A stretch of 7,627 nt of DNA from Flavobacteriaceae bacterium (GTDB taxonomy: Bacteria; Bacteroidota; Bacteroidia; Flavobacteriales; Weeksellaceae): the NCBI GenBank assembly GCA_031289875.1, contig JAITOO010000084.1:1-7627 (forward strand). The letters are read 5' to 3'. Positions 1 to 5,988 of the stretch are shown piece by piece. The translations under genes and the position numbers were made by a program. How positions within the stretch are numbered: the first letter of the stretch is position 1; every line of letters starts with the position of its first letter. Below the pieces are notes generated by a model. That model ran no database searches, was not told the origin of the DNA, and worked only from the letters and a program-made list of their open reading frames with translations.

Positions 1-3
1 TCA

Positions 4-1308
4 TTATTTTTTAAATAACACCGATTTTTTATGAAAATCGTCGATTTTTTTCTCAATCAATTCTAAACCTAAATTATGTACCGAGCCTACGTGCGTAGTG
101 TGAAAATCTTTCAAAGGCATGTAACTGCCGTCTTCCACGCTTTTGCCAACCTGCTTGTAAGCCTCTCGGAAAGGTGTTCCCTGCTGTATTAACTTGTTGA
201 TATTCTCGACAGTATAAATCAAATCGTATTTTTTCAGGTTGATAAAATCTTTTTCGATTTGAATTTGCGGAACGGCAAAAATCAAAATGTCCAGAATGTC
301 CATGAATTGCATCATCGGCTCGAATAAGATTTCCTTCAAAGTCTGGAAATCTCTATGATATCCGCTTGGCAAATTATTGATAACCAATGTGATGTCGTTC
401 GGTAACGCTTGAATCTTATTGCATCTTGCACGGACTAACTCGAAAACATCGGGATTTTTTTTGTGAGGCATGATGCTCGAACCCGTCGTCAATTCTTTCG
501 GCAGAACGACGAAACCCAAATCCTGACTGTTATACAGCACGAGGTCGTACGCCATCTTACTCAACGTTGCGCATGTTTCCGACAGCGCAAAAGCGACGGA
601 TTTTTCCGTTTTTCCACGTAGCATCTGCGCCCCGACAGAACTCACGGCTAACTGAGAAAATCCCGCTTCGGCGGCGGTCAGTTCCCTGTCAATAGGAAAA
701 CTGCTCCCGAAGCCTGCGCCGGAGCCAAGCGGATTTTGGTCGGCAATTTGATGCGCCGCCTCAAAAAAATACAAATCCGAAAGAAGATTTTCGGCATAAG
801 CAGAAAACCACAATCCGAAAGAAGATGGCATAGCTGCCTGAAAATGAGTATATCCGGGAAGAATATCCGACTGATGTTCCTGCGCTTTGTTTTTCAGAAT
901 TTGAATAAGTTCAAAAATTTTCAGAGAAGATTGTTTCAGATAGTCTTTGAAAAACAACAAGATAGCTGTCAAGACTTGGTCGTTCCGCGAACGTGCCGTA
1001 TGGATTTTCTTGCCGGCATCGCCGTATTTTTGGGTGAGGTAAAATTCTATTTTAGAATGCACGTCCTCAAAATCTTTTTCTATCGTAAAGTTCTTGTTTT
1101 CAACTTGATGAGCCAACTCGTCCAAGCCTTCCAGCAGTTGATTTTTTTCTTCTTCGGAAATCAACCCGACTTTTGCCAGCATGACCGCCTGCGCTTTGGA
1201 AGCGAGAATGTCGTACGCTGCAAGATACAAGTCGAGTTCTCTGTCCCGCCCGACTGTGAATTGAATGATTTTGTCATTTACCGAAAAACCTTTGTCCCAG
1301 ATATTCAT
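4..1308 (-). CDS. argH: Argininosuccinate lyase
   Basis: This cytoplasmic enzyme catalyses the last step of arginine synthesis, splitting argininosuccinate into arginine and fumarate. The 434-residue protein carries the signatures of the fumarase/aspartase superfamily: EDVHSKIE (about 81-88), TARSRNDQ (104-111), GYTHFQAAMP (152-161, with the conserved His155) and the mobile-loop signature GSSIMPHKKNPD (276-287) that supplies the catalytic serine. The length is somewhat below the roughly 450-460 residues of the E. coli type, and the TARSRNDQ and MPHKKNP variants fit the form I know from Bacteroidota. It starts at ATG 1308 and ends at TAA 4-6, so it is complete. It is the last gene of the minus-strand arginine cluster, 66 nt after the DinB-like gene. 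That spacer is AT-rich and shows no terminator. Identification is secure. Confidence 0.97.
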   Translation of the reverse strand: MNIWDKGFSVNDKIIQFTVGRDRELDLYLAAYDILASKAQAVMLAKVGLISEEEKNQLLEGLDELAHQVENKNFTIEKDFEDVHSKIEFYLTQKYGDAGKKIHTARSRNDQVLTAILLFFKDYLKQSSLKIFELIQILKNKAQEHQSDILPGYTHFQAAMPSSFGLWFSAYAENLLSDLYFFEAAHQIADQNPLGSGAGFGSSFPIDRELTAAEAGFSQLAVSSVGAQMLRGKTEKSVAFALSETCATLSKMAYDLVLYNSQDLGFVVLPKELTTGSSIMPHKKNPDVFELVRARCNKIQALPNDITLVINNLPSGYHRDFQTLKEILFEPMMQFMDILDILIFAVPQIQIEKDFINLKKYDLIYTVENINKLIQQGTPFREAYKQVGKSVEDGSYMPLKDFHTTHVGSVHNLGLELIEKKIDDFHKKSVLFKK

Positions 1309-1374
1309 TTAAATAATTGATTTATTGATGATTGAGTAACTGTATAATTATTAATTTACTGATTTTCAAATTTA

Positions 1375-1869
1375 TTAATTTGGTTCATCAGCGCTCGGTC
1401 CGTACGTTCCCGGAACAGGAATATCCAACAACCGCAAATACACGCTCAACTGTCCGCGATGATGATACAAATGATTGAAACACATCGTTCTGATGATACT
1501 ATATTTCGTCAGTTTGAAAATAATATGTTCGCCCATCCGCAAAGTCCATTCCGAGTTTTGCAAAGCGTTTTCATCTGCCTGTTGCAGAGCTTTTACGGAT
1601 TTTTCTTTTATGTTTTCAAAGAGTTGCAAAAGTTCTTCTCCATTTTTAGCTTCGCAGGGCGTGAAGTTTTTTAAATCCAGTTCGTCGGAAGTTACCACCA
1701 TTTCTGCCCAGCCGAACAGTGTAGCAATGTGCGAAGCTAAATGCCCCAGCGGCATGGATTTTTCGTGAGGTTTCCATCCGAATTTGTCCGTCGGAACGCG
1801 GGATAGCATTTTGCGGATACTTACGGATTCCTGTTGTATTTCATTGATTAATAATTCTTTGAGTGTCAT
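1375..1869 (-). CDS. DinB/YfiT-like four-helix metal-binding family protein
   Basis: This 164-residue protein belongs to the DinB-like superfamily, whose members are four-helix bundles that usually bind a divalent metal through three histidines. The pattern is visible: His47 in the LGHLASHIA helix, and His133 and His137 in NHLYHHRGQL near the end. The closing segment LLDIPVPGTYGPSADEPN is a tail I recognise from this family. Characterised relatives include bacillithiol- or mycothiol-dependent transferases, but many members have no known reaction, and I cannot assign a substrate here. It lies between the ArgE-like gene (5-nt gap) and argH (66-nt gap), all on one strand, so it is probably co-transcribed with arginine genes. 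Whether that placement reflects an arginine-related role or simple operon hitch-hiking cannot be read from sequence. The DinB name does not imply a DNA polymerase. Confidence 0.88.
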   Translation of the reverse strand: MTLKELLINEIQQESVSIRKMLSRVPTDKFGWKPHEKSMPLGHLASHIATLFGWAEMVVTSDELDLKNFTPCEAKNGEELLQLFENIKEKSVKALQQADENALQNSEWTLRMGEHIIFKLTKYSIIRTMCFNHLYHHRGQLSVYLRLLDIPVPGTYGPSADEPN

Positions 1870-1874
1870 AATGT

Positions 1875-2945
1875 TTAAAATTTAAAATCTTCTAATAATT
1901 TAATATAAGTATCAATTCCGTTTTCAATTTCGCTGATGAAAATATATTCGTCGGGCGTGTGCGAACGCGCACTGTCTCCGGGACCAATTTTCACTGTGTC
2001 GAAGTTCATCATCGACTGGTCGGAGAGGGTCGGAGAACCATAGGTTTTCAGCCCTAATGCCATGCCTCTCTGCACGATAGGGTGTTTCATATCAATTCTT
2101 GAAGAGTTTAGTCGATAAGAACGCGCTTCCACATCGTGTTTGATGTTCTGCTTGACAACCTGCACCACTTCCTCGTTGGAATACAGCTCATTAACCCTAA
2201 TATCAACTACCAAGCGGCACTCGTCGGGAATGACGTTATGCTGTCTGCCCGCTTCTATCTGAGTTACAGTTATTTTCACTTCTCCCAGCAGTTCCGAGAC
2301 TTTTGGAAATTGATAATTTTTGTACCATTCAATGTCTTCCAAAGCGAGGTAAATCGCATTGACGCCCTCGTTTCGGGCAGCGTGTCCTGACTTGCCTTTC
2401 ACGGTGTAATCCAACACAATAAGTCCTCGCTCGGCGATTGCCATGTCCATTCGGGTGGGTTCGCCGACAATGCCCAAGTCTATTTTTCCCAATTCGGGAA
2501 GAATGGAAGCCACGTTGTTTTTTCCCGAAATTTCCTCCTCTGCCGTAATGGCGATGACAAGATTAAAAGGAAGATATATGTCCTTGAAATATAGAAATGT
2601 AGCAAGAAGGCTCACCACCGAAGCTCCCGCATCGTTTGCTCCTAACCCGATGATTTTTCCTTCTTCTTCTTCTGCACCGAAAGGGTCGTAATTCCATAAC
2701 CGACTGTTTTTTACGGTGTCATGATGAGAATTGAGAAGAACAGTTTTTTTATCAGGCTGATAATGCGAGTGATACGCCCAAATATTGTTTTTTTTACGTT
2801 GAATATTATCTATCCCATTGTTCTTCAAGAAGTTGAAAACCAAATTGCTCGTTTGGTCTTCGCTTCCCGAAAAAGACGGCGTTTTGATAAGTTCTTTTAT
2901 TAGCTTGATTGCTCTCTGTTTCAATTCGTTACGTTTTTCAGGCAT
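1875..2945 (-). CDS. argE: M20-family metallo-deacylase, ArgE-like (N-acyl-ornithine or N-acyl-citrulline deacylase)
   Basis: This 356-residue M20 peptidase-family enzyme probably removes the N-acyl blocking group from an arginine precursor. The di-zinc set is complete: His74 and Asp76 in SHHDTV, Asp105 in GLGANDAGA, the general base Glu136 and ligand Glu137 in TAEEE, Glu162 in GEPT, and His329 in RSHTPDEY. GKSGHAAR (184-191) belongs to the dimerisation domain inserted in the catalytic domain. The genes around it (argB upstream, argH downstream) point to arginine rather than to lysine or peptide breakdown. Known family members in this role act on N-acetylornithine (E. coli), N-acetylcitrulline (Xanthomonas) or, in Bacteroides, a succinylated intermediate, so the exact substrate is uncertain. 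The formyltransferase at the operon head makes a formylated substrate a further possibility. It lies 34 nt after argB and 5 nt before the DinB-like gene. Family assignment is certain, substrate is not. Confidence 0.9.
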   Translation of the reverse strand: MPEKRNELKQRAIKLIKELIKTPSFSGSEDQTSNLVFNFLKNNGIDNIQRKKNNIWAYHSHYQPDKKTVLLNSHHDTVKNSRLWNYDPFGAEEEEGKIIGLGANDAGASVVSLLATFLYFKDIYLPFNLVIAITAEEEISGKNNVASILPELGKIDLGIVGEPTRMDMAIAERGLIVLDYTVKGKSGHAARNEGVNAIYLALEDIEWYKNYQFPKVSELLGEVKITVTQIEAGRQHNVIPDECRLVVDIRVNELYSNEEVVQVVKQNIKHDVEARSYRLNSSRIDMKHPIVQRGMALGLKTYGSPTLSDQSMMNFDTVKIGPGDSARSHTPDEYIFISEIENGIDTYIKLLEDFKF

Positions 2946-2979
2946 AGATGAAATTTTTTGTGAAAGTAGTAAATTTTTT

Positions 2980-3756
2980 TTAATCCGTAATAATTGTTTT
3001 TGTGTCGTTGTTGATGTTGGAAGCGTGCTCCAGCACGACTTTTTTCACACCGGAGCAGATAACTCGGAAAGCGTTGTCCAATTTGGGGATCATACCGTCC
3101 GCAACGATTTTTTCCACTTTAAGTGTTTCATAATCAGAATGATTTATGCGAGGAATTAAAGAGTTTTCATCGTTGATGTCTCTCAACACTCCAATTTTGT
3201 CGAAACAAAAATGAAGTTCCGTATCGTAAAAATCCGCTGCTGCTTCGGCAACAGTGGAAGCAATCGTGTCGGCGTTGGTGTTCAGTAACTGACCGTTTTT
3301 GTCGTGAGTAATGGCGCAAAGCACCGGCGTATAGCCGTTTTTCAACAGTAAATCGAGCAGAGAAATGTTAATGTTTTTTTTCTCCACATCTCCAACGAAG
3401 CCGTAATCTATCTCTTTTACAGGGCGTTGCACCGCTTGAATCAAATTGCCGTCCGCACCGCTCAATCCTATGGCATTTTCGTCGTATTTTTGGAGCAAAC
3501 TCACAATTTTTTTATTCAAAAGTCCTGCGTATAAAGCGGTTACAACGTCAAGTGTCGGTTTGTCGGTAATTCTCCGTCCGTCAATCATTTTGGGTTCGAT
3601 TCCCAATTTTTTCAGCAGTGCGGACGCACCTTTTCCGCCACCGTGAATCAAGATTTTTTTGCTTCTTATTTGAGAGAAATCTTGCAGAAAATCAGAAAGA
3701 TGAGTGTCGTCATCAATAATTCCTCCTCCGATTTTATAGATTTTTAGTTCCGCCAT
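2980..3756 (-). CDS. argB: Acetylglutamate kinase (N-acylglutamate kinase)
   Basis: This member of the amino acid kinase family phosphorylates the gamma-carboxyl of an N-acylglutamate, the second step of arginine synthesis. Visible motifs are the ATP-phosphate lysine loop YKIGGGI (7-13), the glycine loop IHGGGKGAS (37-45), GRRITD (60-65, substrate-binding Arg), LNTNADTIA (158-166, the NxNAD acyl-glutamate/ADP site) and DGMIPKL (220-226, second catalytic Lys). The 258 residues match the short, arginine-insensitive E. coli type, because the extra N-terminal helix of feedback-inhibited enzymes is absent. LSGADG (98-103) replaces the canonical LSGKDG, a variant I associate with Bacteroidota enzymes. 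Some of those use N-succinyl- rather than N-acetylglutamate, so the acyl group is not certain. The first 23 nt overlap the end of the formyltransferase gene, which suggests translational coupling. Confidence 0.95.
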   Translation of the reverse strand: MAELKIYKIGGGIIDDDTHLSDFLQDFSQIRSKKILIHGGGKGASALLKKLGIEPKMIDGRRITDKPTLDVVTALYAGLLNKKIVSLLQKYDENAIGLSGADGNLIQAVQRPVKEIDYGFVGDVEKKNINISLLDLLLKNGYTPVLCAITHDKNGQLLNTNADTIASTVAEAAADFYDTELHFCFDKIGVLRDINDENSLIPRINHSDYETLKVEKIVADGMIPKLDNAFRVICSGVKKVVLEHASNINNDTKTIITD

Positions 3757-4441
3757 GTATTAATTCGTTTTTGTATTCTTCAAATTTTGTAAATAATTCA
3801 TTCTCTTTTTCTTTGGGCATTTTTCGATGCGATTCTCCAAAAACGGGCAAAGGTTGAAAGTTTTTTTTCTGCCCGATGATTTCTATTGAATCAATCAATA
3901 ATTTCATTTCCAAGTCCCACAGTTTGAAACACATAGAATGAAAAGTATCGTTTTCTTCAATTTTTAGTTTTTCCTGAATGATTAATAGCCCCGCATCTGC
4001 TTCTTTATCAATGAAATGCACAGTAACTCCGATAGTTTTTTTCTCGTAAACCGCCCATTTCACAGCGTCCAGTCCGCGTACATAAGGCAGATAGCCCGGA
4101 TGGGAATTGATAATCCGGTGATTCTCAGCCAATTCTTGAGGAAGAAGACCTGCTCCGCCGATGAGAATTGCATCGTAATCCGTTTGTTGGAACGCTTCGT
4201 TGAGTTTTTCTGTATTTTTTTGAATATAAGTGTATTGCAGGTTTTTCGCCAAAGTTTCATTGTCCATTTCCAGCAAAAGCCCGCTCGGTCTGTGGCTGAT
4301 GAGCGGATGCAGCGGTTTGCGAGGTGCAAAAGGCGTTGCGTAAACATCAATTTCCTGATAATCAGAGCCTTTCAGGCGAAGTAAAATTTCCTGCGTTTTT
4401 CGTGTCGGATGGTCATAAGCTATGACAGCGATTTTTTTCAT
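3734..4441 (-). CDS. Formyltransferase-fold protein (10-formyltetrahydrofolate dependent, substrate unknown) at the head of the arginine operon
   Basis: This 235-residue protein has the formyltransferase catalytic core shared by PurN, Fmt and sugar N-formyltransferases. The Asn-His-Asp triad is intact: Asn112 and His114 in INSHPGYLPYVRG and Asp149 in DAG, with the TVHFID strand (140-145) between. These residues normally transfer a formyl group from 10-formyl-THF to an amine. It is not a normal PurN, because the N-terminal phosphate-binding glycine motif is missing and is replaced by KKIAVIAYDHPTRK and a conserved-looking HRP segment (50-52). It also lacks the C-terminal domain of methionyl-tRNA formyltransferase and is longer than PurN. 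I chose ATG at 4441; the frame extends one codon upstream to a TTG. It is the first gene of the cluster and overlaps argB by 23 nt, so a role linked to arginine synthesis is plausible. The substrate is unknown: an amino acid, a nucleotide sugar or another amine are all open. Confidence 0.85.
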   Translation of the reverse strand: MKKIAVIAYDHPTRKTQEILLRLKGSDYQEIDVYATPFAPRKPLHPLISHRPSGLLLEMDNETLAKNLQYTYIQKNTEKLNEAFQQTDYDAILIGGAGLLPQELAENHRIINSHPGYLPYVRGLDAVKWAVYEKKTIGVTVHFIDKEADAGLLIIQEKLKIEENDTFHSMCFKLWDLEMKLLIDSIEIIGQKKNFQPLPVFGESHRKMPKEKENELFTKFEEYKNELIHGGTKNL

Positions 4442-4461
4442 CAATCAAAAAATTAATGAAA

Positions 4462-4469
4462 CAAAGATA
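4462..4469 (-). promoter_or_regulatory. Candidate -7 box of the arginine-cluster promoter
   Basis: Read on the minus strand, the bases give TATCTTTG, a full match to the Bacteroidota -7 consensus TAnnTTTG. A start site a few bases downstream would leave a leader of roughly 15 nt before the ATG at 4441. I do not find a TTG -33 element at the usual spacing of about 17-21 nt; the nearest TTG triplets are 9 and 26 nt away. The assignment therefore rests on one box and its position. Confidence 0.4.
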
Positions 4470-4690
4470 TGGTTTTTACAAATAAGAATTAAACCCAAGG
4501 GATTAGTAATTTTTAATTTGCTGATTGACAAAAAAATATGAGTGTTAAAAAATAAAGAGGGGAAAGTTCAAACAGGGTTGATTTTCTAAGAAAAATAATT
4601 GTAGCTAACTAATTATAATTCTAAAATCCGGCAGAAAGTCAATTAACTGAAATTTCCCCATTATAAAAATATAAAATAATATTCAAGAAC

Positions 4691-4855
4691 ATGAATCATT
4701 TCACAATACAAAGATATAGTGTTTTTTGCAATTTAATGCATTTTTCGCAGAAAAAAACAGGAGTTTCCTCGAAAAAAATAGTTGAAAAATTAAACGAAAT
4801 CACATCCACGGGATTGAGAATTAGATGCACCGACAAGTTAAATGCCCTTATTTAA
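4691..4855 (+). CDS. Possible 54-residue small ORF, unrecognised
   Basis: An open frame runs from ATG 4691 to TAA 4853-4855, with a second in-frame ATG at 4736. The predicted product is basic and lysine-rich in its middle (QKKTGVSSKKIVEKLNEI), with two cysteines and no membrane segment or signal peptide. I recognise no family. No ribosome binding site is visible, but this is normal in this phylum. A 54-codon open frame by chance is not rare in a region of this size, so this may not be a gene. It could equally be a fragment of a decayed one. Confidence 0.13.
   Translation: MNHFTIQRYSVFCNLMHFSQKKTGVSSKKIVEKLNEITSTGLRIRCTDKLNALI
4709..4716 (-). promoter_or_regulatory. Second -7-like box upstream of the arginine cluster
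   Basis: This is a second TATCTTTG on the minus strand, inside an exact 10-nt repeat of the sequence around the proximal box and 247 nt further upstream. No TTG lies at the usual -33 spacing. If active, it would give a leader of about 265 nt ahead of the formyltransferase gene. Chance recurrence in AT-rich DNA is possible. Confidence 0.2.
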
Positions 4856-4870
4856 AGAGTTATTTTAAAA

Positions 4871-4984
4871 TCAGGCAACGTATTTCCCCGCCAACGCAGC
4901 CATCGGAGATACAGAAAAATCAAACTCAACGCTTAAATAAAACACAATTTTTCTCGTGTGAAAAAGAAAAGTCTTAATTTCGCA
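4871..4984 (-). other. Possible gene remnant: 37 open codons ending in a coding-like tail
   Basis: On the minus strand an open frame with no upstream room ends at TGA 4871-4873. It is bounded upstream by a stop that overlaps the SDR start codon. Its last residues read FSVSPMAALAGKYVA, and this patch is more GC-rich than the surrounding spacer. There is no ATG at its beginning; GTG 4943-4941 is one possible start, and an internal ATG codes for the Met of SPMAA. It could be the leftover C-terminus of a deleted gene, or chance. I recognise no family. Confidence 0.12.
4975..4982 (+). promoter_or_regulatory. Weak -7-like box just before the SDR gene
   Basis: TAATTTCG differs from the Bacteroidota TAnnTTTG by one base and ends 4 nt before the ATG at 4987. 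If used, transcription would start at or next to the start codon and give a leaderless or nearly leaderless message. There is no TTG at the expected -33 position, so support is weak. Confidence 0.2.
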
Positions 4985-4986
4985 TT

Positions 4987-5988
4987 ATGATATTGATTAC
5001 AGGCGGAACAGGATTGGCAGGAAGTTATTTTCTGCTCGAATTTTCCCGTAAAAACAAGAATTTCAAGGCTTTGGCAAGAAAAAATGCGTCTAAACAAAAA
5101 GTTTTGGATTTATTCAAACTTTACGAACCCGAACGGGCGGAAGAGTTTTTTCAGCGCATCGAATGGGTCGAAGGCGATTTGCAGGATATTCCTTCATTAG
5201 AATCCGCTCTGGAAGGCGTTTCCGAAGTGTATCACCTGGCAGAAAAAGTGAGTTTCGACGAAAAAAAAGCAGACGAATTGTACAAAATCAATGTCGAAGG
5301 GACAAAAAATCTCGTAAGTCTTTGTATTGACAAAAAAATCAATAAGTTTTGTTTCGCCGGCAACATTGCGATTTTAGACCCGAAACTGGACGGAACAAAA
5401 ATCACGGAAGAGGCAGAATGGGATTTTAAGCGTCTGCATTCCGACTATGCTGCCTCAAAATATGGTGCAGAAATGGAAGTTTGGCGCGGCTCGCAGGAAG
5501 GTTTGAACGTCGTGATTGTCAATACCGGAATTGTTTTAGGCTCAGGGAATTGGGGACAAAGTTGCGGGACATTGTACGATTTTGCAAGAAAATCCATCTT
5601 TTTCCCATCGGGAACGACGGGCTATATTGATGTTTCAGACATGGCAGAAATTTGTATCCGACTGATGGATAGCGAAATAGCGAATGAAAGATTTATTCTT
5701 GTCAGCGAAAATGTTTCGTATGAAAAAGTAATTCAGACACTTCGAAATATTTTTAAACAAAAAAACGCCCGCCCGATTTCTGATTTCTGGCTGAAAAAAA
5801 TCGCTTTTCTGTCGAGGATTCAGCCGTTTGTGCCGTCCCTCAGCAAGGCTTCCGTAGCGGGATTGACGGGAAAAAGCGAGTATTCTAACGAAAAAATCAA
5901 AAAAATGTTGAATTATGAATTTCAGCCCATTGAAAAATCGTTGGAATTTCATGCAAAAAATTATTTGAAACAGAAAAAATTTAAATGA
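4987..5988 (+). CDS. Extended SDR, NAD-dependent epimerase/dehydratase-like protein
   Basis: This 333-residue protein is an extended short-chain dehydrogenase/reductase with an N-terminal Rossmann fold. The dinucleotide loop is TGGTGLAGS (5-13), the acidic residue contacting adenine lies in EGDLQD (62-67), HLAEKVSF (83-90) is the NAG-like segment, and YAASK (154-158) is the YxxxK active site. NTGIVLGSGNWGQS (179-192) and the following YIDVSDMAE place it in the NAD-dependent epimerase/dehydratase group common in Bacteroidota, where substrates are mostly unknown. One odd point is that the strand that normally ends in the catalytic Ser reads FAGNIAIL (123-130), with Gly125-Asn126 where Ser-Ser is usual. 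The stop overlaps the start of mvaD (ATGA), so the two are likely translated together. A role in isoprenoid or polyprenyl-linked metabolism is only a guess from that pairing. Confidence 0.87.
   Translation: MILITGGTGLAGSYFLLEFSRKNKNFKALARKNASKQKVLDLFKLYEPERAEEFFQRIEWVEGDLQDIPSLESALEGVSEVYHLAEKVSFDEKKADELYKINVEGTKNLVSLCIDKKINKFCFAGNIAILDPKLDGTKITEEAEWDFKRLHSDYAASKYGAEMEVWRGSQEGLNVVIVNTGIVLGSGNWGQSCGTLYDFARKSIFFPSGTTGYIDVSDMAEICIRLMDSEIANERFILVSENVSYEKVIQTLRNIFKQKNARPISDFWLKKIAFLSRIQPFVPSLSKASVAGLTGKSEYSNEKIKKMLNYEFQPIEKSLEFHAKNYLKQKKFK

Larger units (their letters stand above)
4442..4986. other. Divergent intergenic region, AT-rich, 545 nt
   Basis: This stretch separates the start of the minus-strand arginine cluster from the start of the plus-strand SDR gene, so it should hold promoters for both. 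It is strongly AT-rich, apart from a short more GC-rich patch at about 4874-4915. I see two copies of ACAAAGATAT (4461-4470 and 4708-4717), each reading as a Bacteroidota -7 box on the minus strand. A weaker -7-like site lies just before the SDR start. Two short open stretches are listed separately with low confidence. I find no tRNA, no convincing riboswitch fold and no terminator. Confidence 0.7.

Noticed and set aside
736..1320. Long plus-strand open frame of 194 codons opposite argH
   Set aside because: It is antisense to a fully conserved argH frame, and its translation is rich in Phe, Arg and Lys without any recognisable domain, so it looks like a shadow.
2818..3159. Plus-strand open frame spanning the argB/argE junction
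   Set aside because: It lies opposite two well-supported genes, has no family features and contains low-complexity Phe/Ser-rich sequence typical of antisense frames.
3734..4441. Calling the formyltransferase purN
   Set aside because: The N-terminal phosphate-binding motif of PurN is absent and the gene lies among arginine genes, so a GAR formyltransferase name would be over-assignment.
4442..4444. TTG one codon upstream as start of the formyltransferase
   Set aside because: The adjacent ATG at 4441 gives a normal start followed by KKIAVIAYDHP, so there is no reason to prefer TTG.
4692..4704. TGAATCATTTCA as an ArgR operator (ARG box)
   Set aside because: The two half-sites are spaced too closely and lack the second T/A pair of the consensus palindrome; no second box is adjacent.
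4442..4986. Riboswitch, tRNA or other structured RNA in the divergent spacer
   Set aside because: I could find no conserved riboswitch core, cloverleaf or long paired stems in this AT-rich stretch by eye.
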